A stretch of 64,000 nucleotides of DNA from Fictibacillus nanhaiensis (GTDB taxonomy: Bacteria; Bacillota; Bacilli; Bacillales; Fictibacillaceae), in contig JAFHKR010000039.1 of assembly GCA_017052515.1 (NCBI GenBank), positions 1,178,001 through 1,242,000 of the forward strand. The letters are read 5' to 3'. Position numbers and translations under genes: made by a program. Positions 1-8,513 of the stretch are shown piece by piece. Positions within the stretch are counted from its first letter, which is position 1. The number at the start of each line of letters is the position of its first letter. The notes under the pieces were generated by a model that worked only from the letters and a program-made list of their open reading frames with translations, did no database searches and was not told the origin of the DNA.

Positions 1-415
1 CTGCGAGTGTAACTGTTGGTGCGTAGGAGACAAAGCTTGGTTCAACAACAATAACTTCCTCTCCAGGGTTAAGGACCGCCCGCAAAGCGATATCAATCGC
101 CTGTGAAGCACCGACTGTAACCACCATTTCATCTTCAGCACTATACGTAACACCAAACCGTCTTTTCATATAACGAGAGATCTCTTTCCGGAGCTCAAAT
201 AAACCGGCATTGGCGGTATAAGCCGTATAGCCTTGTTCCAATGAATGATAACTTGCTTCAATTACGTTCCAAGGTGTAACGAAATCTGGCTCACCAACGC
301 CCAGTGAAATCACGTTTTCCATAGAAGAAGCAAGGTCAAAAAAACGACGGATACCAGATGGCTGAATGGATTGCACCGTATTTGATAAATATTTTGAAGT
401 GGGTTCTGTAATCAT
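1..415 (-). CDS. alaT: Alanine transaminase AlaT, N-terminal part (cut by window edge)
   Basis: This is the first 138 codons of a class I/II PLP-dependent aminotransferase that runs off the left edge. The visible part reads like Bacillus subtilis AlaT (formerly YugH): an N-terminal segment with PSGIRRFFDLA, then ISLGVGEPDFVTPWNV, ANAGLFELRKEISRY and VTVGASQAIDIALRAVLNPG, the usual substrate-entry and cofactor-phosphate regions of fold-type I enzymes. The catalytic lysine lies outside the window. The ATG overlaps the stop of the upstream regulator as ATGA, so the two are translationally coupled. The family role is interconversion of alanine and pyruvate in the cytoplasm. The assignment rests on recognised sequence and gene order. 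Confidence 0.9.
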   Translation of the reverse strand, partial: MITEPTSKYLSNTVQSIQPSGIRRFFDLASSMENVISLGVGEPDFVTPWNVIEASYHSLEQGYTAYTANAGLFELRKEISRYMKRRFGVTYSAEDEMVVTVGASQAIDIALRAVLNPGEEVIVVEPSFVSYAPTVTLA

Positions 416-915
416 GGCGACACCACAATTCGTTTATCCTCATCATTATCACTAAATACGAGGCCGTCATGTTTGTATTTTTTTAAGATGAAATGAGTAG
501 TTGTTGATATAACTGAATCGATGGTTGAGAGTTTCTCTGATACAAAACGCCCGACTTCTGCCATCGTTTTACCTTCGATCGACACCGATAGATCGTAAAC
601 GCCAGACATGAGATATACTGCTTTCACTTCTGGGAACCGGTAAATTCGCTCTGCCACTTTATCAAAGCCAACACCTCGTTTTGGTGTAACTTTTACATCG
701 ATCATGGCTGTTACAGCCCCTTCTTCAGTCCCTTTCGTCCAGTCAATAATGGCAGAATAGCCAAGTATGACTTTTTCTTTTTCTAGCTTCTCTAATATTT
801 GTTTTGTTTCATCCTCTGTAATTCCCATTAACTTGGCAATCGTACCTGTTGCAAGACGTCCGTTTTTTTCAATGAGTTGTAATAATTCGCGTTCTGTAGA
901 ATCCAAATCAATCAC
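412..915 (-). CDS. alaR: Lrp/AsnC-family regulator of alanine transaminase, AlaR-like
   Basis: The protein has 167 aa, the normal length for the Lrp/AsnC family. Residues 1-60 form a winged helix-turn-helix with TIAKLMGITEDE as the recognition segment. Residues 70-150 form the RAM ligand-binding/oligomer domain, including VYLMSGVYDLSVSIEG. Sequence and position directly before alaT match the B. subtilis alaR-alaT (yugG-yugH) operon, where AlaR activates the transaminase gene. The stop codon overlaps the alaT start in an ATGA. The start is ATG at 915, with the promoter expected in 916-1048. The alanine-responsive role is inferred from the homologous pair. Confidence 0.88.
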   Translation of the reverse strand: MIDLDSTERELLQLIEKNGRLATGTIAKLMGITEDETKQILEKLEKEKVILGYSAIIDWTKGTEEGAVTAMIDVKVTPKRGVGFDKVAERIYRFPEVKAVYLMSGVYDLSVSIEGKTMAEVGRFVSEKLSTIDSVISTTTHFILKKYKHDGLVFSDNDEDKRIVVSP

Positions 916-1048
916 TCGCTTTTAGTAGATTATGCTGACCATTATAACAAACCCTTTACGTTAAGCCACTTATATTTAAAATCACGCCATTTTTAACCCA
1001 TAAGAAATGCTAATTTAATAGAAAATATCTTTTCATAAAAAAGTTACG

Positions 1049-1387
1049 CTAGCTAAATAAGAGATCCATTCTTTCTCTATTTAATAAGAAGCCCGCTGAA
1101 AATGTAACTATGATTATGAATAGGAAGTGAATTTTTTTGATTTTCGTTTTTTTCCATACACATACGTTTGTAAGAACAATGATTGAAAAGTAAATGATGC
1201 TTATCACTATTGTTAAAAAGAGGACTGGTATTAATAAACCTTCTTCTAATGTTGGATCTAGGCTCCATCCGAGAGCTTCTGCAATGTATAGGTAAAGTAA
1301 CACAAATAAAATGAACAAATAATGAAATAGGTAGCCAAAGATAAGATTGAAAACGATTGTAAAAAATAATCTAAAGATTTGATTCAC
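1049..1387 (-). CDS. Small integral membrane protein, unknown function
   Basis: This 112-aa, strongly hydrophobic protein has three likely membrane segments (about residues 3-23, 25-40 and 52-75), a lysine-rich loop (KKTKIKKIH) and a fourth segment at 85-100. I do not recognise a family. The annotated start is GTG at 1387, but the only Shine-Dalgarno-like run (GGAAGG) touches it, so the true start is uncertain. It stands alone between alaR and an LD-carboxypeptidase on the other strand. Hydrophobic periodicity and uninterrupted length support it as real, but only moderately. Confidence 0.55.
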   Translation of the reverse strand: MNQIFRLFFTIVFNLIFGYLFHYLFILFVLLYLYIAEALGWSLDPTLEEGLLIPVLFLTIVISIIYFSIIVLTNVCVWKKTKIKKIHFLFIIIVTFSAGFLLNRERMDLLFS

Positions 1388-1610
1388 CTTCCAGGAGAGT
1401 AGCTATCATAAATAAAACTACTCAATGGTTTATTAAATTCTATACGATCATGATGAGCATAACGCACAACTTAAATAATCCATATCCATTTACGTTCAAA
1501 AAACAAATGGATTCATCACTAATTTATGGTATTATTTGGGCAGTTTACAAAATATAAACCTACTAATATCTCATTTCAAAATATGAAACAATGAAAGGTA
1601 GTTGTTTTAT

Positions 1611-2615
1611 TTGTTAATACCAAAAGCACTAAAAAAAGGGGATACCATCGGAATTATTACCCCCTCCTCACCCGCACCAGTATTGTTTAAAGCGAGATAC
1701 GAAAGAGGATTATCTCAGTTAGCAACAATGGGATTTAAAATCAAAGAAGGAAAATGCTCCAAACAAACACAATCCTATCGGTCAGCATCCATCCAAGAAA
1801 GATCCGAAGAGATTAACGACTTCATTCATGATAAAGAGGTGCGTGGAATAATAAGTACCATCGGTGGATTGAATTCAAATTCGCTTTTGCCTTATTTGGA
1901 TTATGCTCACTTAAAAAAGCATCCCAAGGTGATCATGGGCTACAGTGATGTTACCGCACTTTTGCTTGGTATCTATGCGAAGACAGGGTTAACAACGTTT
2001 TATGGTCCAGCTGTTGTTCCCTCCTTTGGTGAGTATCCTGAAATGTTACCAAAAGGAAGAGATTATTTTGAGGATGTTGTTCAATTAAGAAAGAAAGCTC
2101 CATATGTACTCGATGTCCCACAAGAATGGACAGAAGAAATGCTTGATTGGAGAACACAAGATCGACAAAAACAAATGGTTAAGAATACGGGTTGGAAAAC
2201 ATTACGTGAAGGTTCTGCCACAGGGAAATTGATTGGCGGTAATTTAAACACAATGTCCGGATTTATGAGTTCAGCGTTTTTCCCTGATTTAGAAGGTGCC
2301 ATTCTATTTCTTGAAGACTCTTTTAAAGATATAGCTACACAAGAACGCTCGCTTAGTATGTTAAAAATTTCAGGTGTTTTCGATAAGATTGCTGGACTCA
2401 TCATCGGTAAACACGAACATTTTAATCATTTAAATGCTCCATTTTCAATAGAAGACCTGTTATTCGAAATCATGGGAGACACTAACATACCTGTTCTCAC
2501 GAATGTAGATATCGGCCACACGTTCCCTTCGCACGTTTTTCCGATTGGAATAAAGGTTAAATTAGATGCAAATCAAGGTACCATTGAATTTCTTGAAGAT
2601 GGCGTGTCTGAATAA
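1611..2615 (+). CDS. LD-carboxypeptidase family protein (peptidase S66, LdcA/MccF-like)
   Basis: The product has about 334 aa, typical of family S66. It opens with PKALKKGDTIGIITPSS, the family signature. The nucleophile elbow GYSDVTALL (Ser near residue 115) follows, with GGNLNTM in the middle and IGH near the C-terminus supplying the expected histidine. Family members cleave the terminal D-Ala from murein tetrapeptides for recycling, or hydrolyse microcin-C-like peptides. No signal peptide is present, so it is cytoplasmic. I chose the TTG at 1611 because the AAAGG at 1594-1598 is too close to the other TTG at 1602 and the protein then starts like its relatives. It is monocistronic, ending in a hairpin shared with the convergent gene. 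Confidence 0.85.
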   Translation: MLIPKALKKGDTIGIITPSSPAPVLFKARYERGLSQLATMGFKIKEGKCSKQTQSYRSASIQERSEEINDFIHDKEVRGIISTIGGLNSNSLLPYLDYAHLKKHPKVIMGYSDVTALLLGIYAKTGLTTFYGPAVVPSFGEYPEMLPKGRDYFEDVVQLRKKAPYVLDVPQEWTEEMLDWRTQDRQKQMVKNTGWKTLREGSATGKLIGGNLNTMSGFMSSAFFPDLEGAILFLEDSFKDIATQERSLSMLKISGVFDKIAGLIIGKHEHFNHLNAPFSIEDLLFEIMGDTNIPVLTNVDIGHTFPSHVFPIGIKVKLDANQGTIEFLEDGVSE

Positions 2616-2690
2616 TCACTGCATTTTCTAATAAAAACCAACTTGAATCAATAGGGACATGTGTATGACTTTACCCTGTTACCTAGTAAA

Positions 2691-2745
2691 AAGATAGAAC
2701 TAAACCATAGAAATATAGAAAGCGTATTTGGTTTAGTCCTATCTT
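2691..2745. terminator. Imperfect long hairpin between convergent genes
   Basis: AAGATAG-ACTAAACCA pairs with TGGTTTAGT-CTATCTT across a loop and is followed by a T-rich run on the plus strand. It lies between the LD-carboxypeptidase and the convergent gene at 2786, so it probably stops transcripts from both sides. Confidence 0.65.
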
Positions 2746-2785
2746 CTTTCTTTAAAAAATCCAGTTTTACATTTTTTAATATCGG

Positions 2786-3250
2786 TTACCTTTTAACTTT
2801 TATAACGATAAAAACGATTACAAATACTCCTAATGTAAAAATGAATAAAACATTTACCGCTTTATCCGCAAACTTCCCCTCATTTATATTTCCATTTGAA
2901 TGGTCTGCAAATATATATTCACTCTCTCGTACCGCTTTTTTATATTTCCCACTTCCAACTTCAACTGCAATGTAATCATTTTTATTTATGCCTTTAATGG
3001 AATAGTATTTCGTTCCTTTTTTATAGACATTCGAGAAGTTTCCAGCATACTGTTCCATATCTGAATACTTCGTAACCTGCCCAATTTCTTCATCGATCTC
3101 CTTCACATACTCATCTTTCACTACGTAAACATATCCATCCCAAACTACAAACTGATGTACCCATTTTGTTGCGAATGATGGAGTTGGGGATATGAAAGAA
3201 CATAAAAAAATAAATAATAGCAAGAAAAAAAGAATATGCTTTATTTTTAT
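2786..3250 (-). CDS. Secreted/membrane-anchored protein of unknown function, possible ATA start
   Basis: The protein has an N-terminal signal peptide ending near SPTPSFA, a soluble domain of about 90 residues rich in Tyr and Val (GYVYVVKDEY, GTKYYSIKGI, DYIAVEVGSG) and one C-terminal transmembrane helix followed by KVKR, so the domain should face outside. No family is recognised. The first standard start is TTG at 3223, which has no ribosome binding site and cuts the signal peptide short. GGGGGAG at 3256-3262 lies 5 nt upstream of an in-frame ATA at 3250, which would give MKIKHILFF and complete the signal peptide. I use that start as an inference. The alternative is that an ATG mutated to ATA and expression is now weak. 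Confidence 0.6.
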   Translation of the reverse strand: MKIKHILFFLLLFIFLCSFISPTPSFATKWVHQFVVWDGYVYVVKDEYVKEIDEEIGQVTKYSDMEQYAGNFSNVYKKGTKYYSIKGINKNDYIAVEVGSGKYKKAVRESEYIFADHSNGNINEGKFADKAVNVLFIFTLGVFVIVFIVIKVKR

Positions 3251-3412
3251 ATAAACTCCCCCTTTATAAATAAGACGAAATAAACCATGTAATGTTTCAA
3301 GAAAAATGCGGCAATATCAGTGAATGCCTCAAGAGTTTTCTTAAAAGAGTTCCATTTCGAATACTTGGTTAATATATTGCATTAATAAAATCATTTTGAT
3401 GGAGGTGTGCCA

Positions 3413-3970
3413 ATGTCTGCTAATTGGTTTTCAGAGGATATTCGCTCTATGCAATTACAATTTCAAAAACAACCAAAAGTAAAATGGCTGGTTTTAGGTT
3501 CTTATCTCTCTTGTATCGCTGCTTTACTTCAAGCAACAGGAGGTCTTTTACCTGTTGTCGGTTTTTTCATCAGCCCCTTCGCTACCTTACCGATTTTTAT
3601 TGGCACTATGTTCTTTCTACAAATAGGCGTGATTTCTTATTTTCTTAGCATTTCTTTGTTATTCATTCTGTTTCCTAGCGAACTTATCGTTTTTCCATTT
3701 ACAACTGGAATCTTAGGTCTTGGTATTGGCGTTGGTTTTTATTTCTTCAAAGAAAAATGGAATATCATTAGTCTAGGTGCTATTCTTTTAGCACTAGGGA
3801 TTATCTGTCTGTTATATATTCTCCAATTTCCCGTTCTTGGTCCAATCGTCTCCCACTCTTTTTCTTTCCTAACAGTAGGTTGTATATTTCTATTTTCATT
3901 TTTTTATAGCTGGTTATGGGTTGAGATGGCACCTTTCTTTTTTAAAAAATTCAAGCCATTTCTTGACTAA
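3413..3970 (+). CDS. Polytopic membrane protein, unknown function
   Basis: This 185-aa protein has a short soluble N-terminus (SANWFSEDIRS) followed by about five hydrophobic segments (roughly residues 27-50, 52-72, 78-98, 105-125, 135-165). GGAGG at 3401-3405 is well placed for the ATG at 3413, which is preferred over the in-frame GTG at 3407 that overlaps it. No catalytic or transport motif is visible and I do not recognise the family. It is a single-gene unit, convergent with the next gene. Confidence 0.65.
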   Translation: MSANWFSEDIRSMQLQFQKQPKVKWLVLGSYLSCIAALLQATGGLLPVVGFFISPFATLPIFIGTMFFLQIGVISYFLSISLLFILFPSELIVFPFTTGILGLGIGVGFYFFKEKWNIISLGAILLALGIICLLYILQFPVLGPIVSHSFSFLTVGCIFLFSFFYSWLWVEMAPFFFKKFKPFLD

Positions 3971-3976
3971 AAAACA

Positions 3977-4005
3977 GGCGAGATAAACATTGCTGCTCAC
4001 TCGCC
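3977..4005. terminator. Weak hairpin between convergent genes
   Basis: GGCGAG pairs with CTCGCC across a long loop just after the stop codon of the membrane protein gene. There is no strong T-run, so this is a modest terminator candidate. Confidence 0.4.
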
Positions 4006-4035
4006 ACTTCTTATTCGTTCATTTCTTTACTGAAA

Positions 4036-5487
4036 TTAAGGGACAATTTCAAAAATAGTTCCTTGATTATAATCATTCACCTTATTAGAAGCATACACTC
4101 CTAAATAGAGTCTAGTTTGATTTAGGTTTGCTCCTAAACTAACGTAAAACGATGATTCAGAACCGAAATCATAATCGGTCTCAATGATATCGTAATCATT
4201 TAGTTTACCGTCTGTTCTTATTTTAGTATAAGCTAAAGTTCCTCTATTCGGAGGTGGTGAATCTTCTACCGCAAAATCGGTAAAAACAACGCTTCCTTTT
4301 AAATGTGGAATCCCACTCCCCATATAAGATTGAACAGCTGTTAGAGCACTTCCTCCAAACTTACCAGGGCGGGGGTCTTGATGATAATAACAAGTGAGTG
4401 GCTGAATGCGCTGAACGGAAGTTTTTAACGCATCTTTGTAATAAGCGAATGTTTGCTTTTCTAAAGAAGAATCTGGAGAACATTCTTTTATAATAGTAGT
4501 AGGAAATGTACCTTCCCAACCTCGCCAACCGAAATTAATAAATCCATCTTCTTGTAATCTAGTATTCATGAGATAAGCTTTAACAAGCTGCATCACTGGC
4601 AACGGCTTATAATGTACAAATGAAAAAACGGACTCTACCAAATCCTGTCCGACGTTCCCTACATATTTAATATAATGATTATCGTGTCTTTGAAATGAAA
4701 TACCTGGAAGGTTGCGTCCCCCTTTTGCAATCACAGTAAGTATTCCTTGAATACTTACAGGAAGTTCATGAAAACGTGACACTACGGGTGGATTTATACC
4801 AAATGTGTTTTTCTCTACATCGATTTCAATGATTTTACCAGCGATCTCCATATCATCTTGACTTAAATTGAACGGATCATAGCCTGACCCACCATCTCCA
4901 GTTGTTAAAATAAGTCTTCCTGTTTCAGGTGAAAAAGTTAAGCTATTAACACCATTATGATTAAAAAAGGGCCTTCTTATGTTAAGTAACGTTCTACGCT
5001 TTTCAGGTTGGCCATTTGCTTGTAAAGTCCATTCCTCAACGGTATCAATATGATCATATCTTGCTTCTCTGTTTGTCCACCTTAAATTTAAAGTTTTAGG
5101 TTTACAAGGATCTGGTTTGAAAAATTTTGGAAGAGCATCTCGATTCTGTGTAGGATCTTCTGAATTAGAGAAAGCACCAGGGCCTTGTGATCCAGCTAAT
5201 GAATAATGAAGATAAAACAGACCGTTATAATAAAATTGAGGATGAAACGCTAGACCGAGCAATCCCCTTTCATCATAACCACCGCCAGAAACACCTAACT
5301 TTATGATACGTGAGCGAATATCTAAAAAAGTCCGAATCCCTTCATTTCCTATACAAAAAATCTCTCCTACCTGGGTTGCGATAAATAATCTTTCCATTGA
5401 GTCACCTGGTAGAATGGTTGTTTTAATTACAATGGGTAAATTTATGTTACGAATAATGGGGCGTAAACGCACTTTCACTTTTTCCAC
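4036..5487 (-). CDS. PQQ-dependent sugar dehydrogenase-like beta-propeller protein (GSDH/sorbosone dehydrogenase family)
   Basis: The 483-aa protein shows the landmarks of the soluble glucose/sorbosone dehydrogenase propeller: RLFIATQVGEIF, RGLLGLAFHPQFYYNG and HYSLAG near the N-terminus, FNHNGVNSLTFSPETGRLILTTGDGG in the middle, and a long C-terminal part with FGWRGWEG and ALTAVQSYMG. There is no signal peptide, which is unusual for an enzyme whose cofactor PQQ acts outside the cytoplasm, and no PQQ biosynthesis gene lies nearby. Oxidation of an aldose is therefore only a family-level guess. The start is GTG at 5487 with GGAGGGG 8 nt upstream. It forms a single-gene unit. Confidence 0.75.
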   Translation of the reverse strand: MEKVKVRLRPIIRNINLPIVIKTTILPGDSMERLFIATQVGEIFCIGNEGIRTFLDIRSRIIKLGVSGGGYDERGLLGLAFHPQFYYNGLFYLHYSLAGSQGPGAFSNSEDPTQNRDALPKFFKPDPCKPKTLNLRWTNREARYDHIDTVEEWTLQANGQPEKRRTLLNIRRPFFNHNGVNSLTFSPETGRLILTTGDGGSGYDPFNLSQDDMEIAGKIIEIDVEKNTFGINPPVVSRFHELPVSIQGILTVIAKGGRNLPGISFQRHDNHYIKYVGNVGQDLVESVFSFVHYKPLPVMQLVKAYLMNTRLQEDGFINFGWRGWEGTFPTTIIKECSPDSSLEKQTFAYYKDALKTSVQRIQPLTCYYHQDPRPGKFGGSALTAVQSYMGSGIPHLKGSVVFTDFAVEDSPPPNRGTLAYTKIRTDGKLNDYDIIETDYDFGSESSFYVSLGANLNQTRLYLGVYASNKVNDYNQGTIFEIVP

Positions 5488-5736
5488 TTCACGTTCCCCT
5501 CCTTCTTATCATTTTCTTTAATAAGAATATTGTTTGGGTCGTTATATTAGTACAAAAAGGTCATGCCTGAGTACTCCGTCTGTTCTAATATAAATCTTGT
5601 CTTCTTCAACCGCCTCAAGAACATCTAAACTTGAGTTATATTTTTAACAATCGTTCTGTTGATCATCATAAGAAACAGCCTCGTGGACTTAAAATAGACT
5701 ACTTTTTTACGAGAGAACGACCGGTCAGTTCTAACG
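5488..5736. other. Intergenic stretch with a possible coding remnant
   Basis: No intact gene is visible. On the minus strand, roughly 5542-5630 reads as an open frame (LEAVEEDKIYIRTDGVLR then a stop) that looks protein-like, but it has no start or ribosome binding site and an upstream frame break. It may be the tail of a lost gene. The right part borders a terminator. Confidence 0.3.
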
Positions 5737-5783
5737 AAAAAAGAGAAACGGAACTACCAAGATAGCTCCGTTTCTCTTTTTAT
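5737..5783. terminator. Bidirectional terminator hairpin
   Basis: AAAAAGAGAAACGGA pairs with TCCGTTTCTCTTTTT, giving A-runs and T-runs on both sides. It lies just after the stop codon of the MBL-fold gene on the minus strand. The loop GGAACTACC...GATAGCTCC resembles the terminator at 18349-18380. Confidence 0.85.
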
Positions 5784-5804
5784 TGCTTATACCAAAATAA
5801 TATA

Positions 5805-6629
5805 TTATGTATGAAACAACACTCCGTTCAGCGCATCAACATATCTCTTTGCTGATCGTTGAACCGCTTCTCCAGCATCTTCTTTAATCACTCGGTTAAA
5901 TGCATCATAGATACGAGTGAAGGTTAATTCTTTCATCTGATGAGCAATCCTCTCTACCGTAGCACTCGGTAAAGGAATAAAGTTAGGATAACTGTACATG
6001 AAACTGACCCATTCCCGGTCTGCTACGATACGTACAATATCGCCACAAAGAAGAACACCTTGATGGTGGTTCCCTTGTTTCCATTCAAGGATGGTACCTC
6101 CTTTAAAATGGCCACCGATTCTGTGAAGGATAATTCCTTCACTAAGTTCTAGCTTGTCTCCCGACCAGAAAACGATCTTGTCACTTGTTCTCGTTACCCA
6201 CATCTTATCATCTTCATGTATGTAGAGTGGAGCATCAAATGTCTCAGCCCATTCCACTTGAGTCGAATAATAATGAGGATGTGATAGCGCAATTGCATCG
6301 ATGCCACCCAGTTGCCGAATTTCTTTAATGGTATCTTCATCTATGTAACTCACACAATCCCATAACATATTATATCCATTTCCTTTTACGAGATATGCCG
6401 TTTGGCCGATCCCAAAACTCGGGCTCGTCTGAACACGATAAAGATTCTCCTCTTCGACACTAACTTCCGTTTTATAATTACCACTCTCAACCATCGCTTC
6501 AAGTGTAGTCCACGATTGTCCTTTTGAACTCACATACTGTCTTTCTTCTTCACAGATCATACAGGAATGTGGTTCATGTACAGAACCCTCATATTGAACC
6601 CCACATGTCTCACAAATATAGTTTTGCAT
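5805..6629 (-). CDS. MBL-fold hydrolase with N-terminal zinc-ribbon
   Basis: This 274-aa protein starts with a rubredoxin-like zinc finger (CETCGVQYEG then CMICEEE, residues 6-27). A metallo-beta-lactamase-like domain follows with GIGQTAYLVKGNGYNMLWDC, a metal-site loop ALSHPHYYSTQVEW, GGHFKGGTILEW and GVLLCGDIVRIVADR. The usual HxHxDH is reduced to HPHYY, so the dinuclear metal site is atypical and the substrate cannot be named. The start has AAGGGGGAAG 5 nt upstream of ATG 6629. A decayed second copy of this gene lies at 55558-55725. Confidence 0.75.
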   Translation of the reverse strand: MQNYICETCGVQYEGSVHEPHSCMICEEERQYVSSKGQSWTTLEAMVESGNYKTEVSVEEENLYRVQTSPSFGIGQTAYLVKGNGYNMLWDCVSYIDEDTIKEIRQLGGIDAIALSHPHYYSTQVEWAETFDAPLYIHEDDKMWVTRTSDKIVFWSGDKLELSEGIILHRIGGHFKGGTILEWKQGNHHQGVLLCGDIVRIVADREWVSFMYSYPNFIPLPSATVERIAHQMKELTFTRIYDAFNRVIKEDAGEAVQRSAKRYVDALNGVLFHT

Positions 6630-6727
6630 ATTACTTCCCCCTTCTATTTCTCTAACTCAGATTATAATGCCAGAAGGGAATTTATAGAAATTTTATGCTT
6701 GTATGTTTTAGAAACCCTATAAATTAC

Positions 6728-6949
6728 TTAAACCGCAATATTGATCTCCCAAAAGGACGCCTTTCTATTATAGTACCGCCAATTAATGCTGAAAACATGG
6801 GCTGCTTCCTCAGAACAGAGGTGGTCTTGTGTACCTTGAACGATTAAAAGGTACTTGAATTTTATCAAAATCAAATATTGGAGAATTTCTAATGTACTGC
6901 TCTTTATTTTCCCATAAAGTGGTTCCCATGTTTGCTTGTCTAACTTCAA
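6728..6949 (-). pseudogene. Possible gene remnant, unidentified
   Basis: An open frame of 73 codons begins DKQTWEPLYGKIKSS, which looks like real protein, but no ribosome binding site precedes the first ATG. The second half reads equally well in another frame (TTSVLRKQPMFSALIGG), suggesting a frameshift. The protein-like frame also continues upstream of the ATG. I cannot name the parent gene. It may simply be non-coding. Confidence 0.25.
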
Positions 6950-7046
6950 CCAATCAGATTACGGAAAATTTGAAAGAAAATAAAAAATGTAACAATTTAT
7001 GTTATATGTTCGACATATCAGTATAAGAATTGAGGAGGAATTGAAA

Positions 7047-7739
7047 CTGAGAAGATTATATCGTTTAGTATTGATTCTATTTTTATTAACAGGCTGTAAT
7101 TATGGAGGACAAATTGAAATTGATTGGGTTGATTTTATTAAATGGAATAATAAAGAATACCACGGGGTGTACACAGGATTTATTTCAGATCCTTCTTTAA
7201 TTGGAGAAAAGATTGGGAAAACTACATTTAAGGTATCAGATAGCATAAATGATCCAGAGTATAAAACAAAGAACGGAGATGCTGCTTTCTTACCAAAAGG
7301 TACAACTCTGTTTGAAGTAAAAGGGAGACCTGGATTTATTGCAGTTAAAGATAAATATGAAATCAATGGGTATAAACTATATGTTGAATACAATAGTAAG
7401 CATGACCGTTTCTGGTTTAAACATATCCCAATTGACCAAGTAACAAAAATTGAAACGTATGCTATAGACCCACACAATGATGTAGACCGTACTTTAAAAC
7501 AAACCTTATCTGGAAAAGAAGAAATTGATCATATTCTATTCTTATTAACAACTAGCAAAGAAAAACCAAGTTACCAACCTGATATGAAAGACGGAGATCC
7601 TCTCATGTATGAAATGACGTTCTACACAGGAGAGCCAATAGCTTATAAACTCTCCGTTCACTATGATAAGATAAACTATTATTTTCATCCTGATGATACA
7701 AATCTCATTGATGATAAAATAGCCTTGTTTTTCAGATAA
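7047..7739 (+). CDS. Putative lipoprotein, unknown function
   Basis: A basic N-terminus (RRLYR), a hydrophobic stretch and the lipobox LLTGC give a clear type II signal peptide, so the mature protein of about 210 aa is anchored outside the membrane. The mature part alternates charged and aromatic residues and contains KGRPGFIAVKDKYEINGYKLYVEY. No family is recognised. The ribosome binding site GAGGAGG at 7032-7038 is 2 nt from TTG 7041 and 8 nt from CTG 7047. Spacing favours the CTG start, though TTG remains possible. It is monocistronic with a strong terminator. Confidence 0.65.
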   Translation: MRRLYRLVLILFLLTGCNYGGQIEIDWVDFIKWNNKEYHGVYTGFISDPSLIGEKIGKTTFKVSDSINDPEYKTKNGDAAFLPKGTTLFEVKGRPGFIAVKDKYEINGYKLYVEYNSKHDRFWFKHIPIDQVTKIETYAIDPHNDVDRTLKQTLSGKEEIDHILFLLTTSKEKPSYQPDMKDGDPLMYEMTFYTGEPIAYKLSVHYDKINYYFHPDDTNLIDDKIALFFR

Positions 7740-7771
7740 GTCTTCGCCCTTCAAGAGAAAATTACAAAGAT

Positions 7772-7823
7772 AAAAAGGTTTTAAACCCCATTTGATCAGT
7801 ATTATGGGTCTAAAACCTTTTTG
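7772..7823. terminator. Bidirectional terminator
   Basis: AAAAAGGTTTTAAACCC pairs with GGGTCTAAAACCTTTTT around a 20-nt loop, with a following T-run. It lies between the lipoprotein gene and the convergent membrane protein gene. Confidence 0.85.
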
Positions 7824-7892
7824 TTTGTTATCTGAAGAAACGCACCGTATAGTTAGGCGTTGTTATTTTTAGGAAGTTTTAACTTTCAAATA

Positions 7893-8249
7893 TTACGTAA
7901 AATCTCTTTTATATTGAATGGCTAAATAAATACCACATGCTAAAATGGCTAGCGCGTATTTAAATAGAAAGAAAATGTTCGCCATATACTCATTAGGAAA
8001 AACGATATCACATAGAATGATCGTCATCAGCATAAAGTAGCTACTCTTTAAATAAATATTTGTTGTCCGTTCATCTTCATTCCCCATCTTCTTATAGAAT
8101 ACATATGCCAATACGATACTTACCATCAACAATAAAAATCCAATTCCAATCAACATGTTCCAATTATCAGTAGACTGTTCCGCCCATGATTTCAAAGGAT
8201 AAAAAGCTGCACCTGGGATATCTGAGATCGACTTAATTTCCATTTTCAT
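7893..8249 (-). CDS. Small membrane protein paired with an XRE regulator
   Basis: The product has 118 aa with an amphipathic N-terminus and four probable membrane helices (about residues 30-50, 65-85, 88-100, 100-112). A basic/acidic loop YKKMGNEDERT separates the helices. It overlaps the 3' end of the XRE gene upstream by 17 nt, so the pair is co-translated. The M at 8249 is better spaced from AAAGG than the one at 8252. Its function is unknown. The arrangement (small XRE repressor plus multi-pass membrane protein) is repeated at 54.6-55.2 kb. Confidence 0.6.
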   Translation of the reverse strand: MKMEIKSISDIPGAAFYPLKSWAEQSTDNWNMLIGIGFLLLMVSIVLAYVFYKKMGNEDERTTNIYLKSSYFMLMTIILCDIVFPNEYMANIFFLFKYALAILACGIYLAIQYKRDFT

Positions 8250-8472
8250 CATTTCCTTTCATATAAGTAAATACATCGTTTACATTCACATTAAAAAATT
8301 CAGCAATTCGAAATGCCAACAATAGAGTGGGTACATAGTTACCCTTTTCCATGACAAATATGGTTTGTTTGGAGACCCCGACTTTTTCTGCTAATTCTTG
8401 CTGTGACAATCTGGCAAGTACACGATATTCATAAACCTTATTAGAAATGGAATCACCAAAATCTTTCTTCAC
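8233..8472 (-). CDS. XRE-family helix-turn-helix regulator
   Basis: The 79-aa protein is essentially one Cro/CI helix-turn-helix: LSQQELAEKVGVSKQTIFVMEKGNYVPTLLLAFRIAEFFNVNVNDVF. The shape is that of the small single-domain XRE regulators common in Bacillus. It is the first gene of a two-gene unit with a membrane protein. A perfect inverted repeat, TTGTAAA-N6-TTTACAA, lies 22 nt upstream of the start and is a likely operator for autoregulation. What it responds to is not shown by the sequence. Confidence 0.8.
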   Translation of the reverse strand: MKKDFGDSISNKVYEYRVLARLSQQELAEKVGVSKQTIFVMEKGNYVPTLLLAFRIAEFFNVNVNDVFTYMKGNDENGN

Positions 8473-8493
8473 GACATCACCTCTTGAAACTAA

Positions 8494-8513
8494 TTGTAAA
8501 TTATATTTTACAA
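8494..8513. promoter_or_regulatory. Inverted repeat, probable operator of the XRE gene
   Basis: TTGTAAA (8494-8500) and TTTACAA (8507-8513) form a perfect 7-bp palindrome with a 6-nt spacer, immediately upstream of the XRE gene. A related TGTAA-N8-TTACA repeat lies upstream of the second XRE gene at 55255. Confidence 0.55.

Noticed and set aside
5542-5630. Gene encoding a protein ending IYIRTDGVLRHDLFVLI
   Set aside because: It is protein-like but has no start, no ribosome binding site and a frame break upstream; kept only as a possible remnant.
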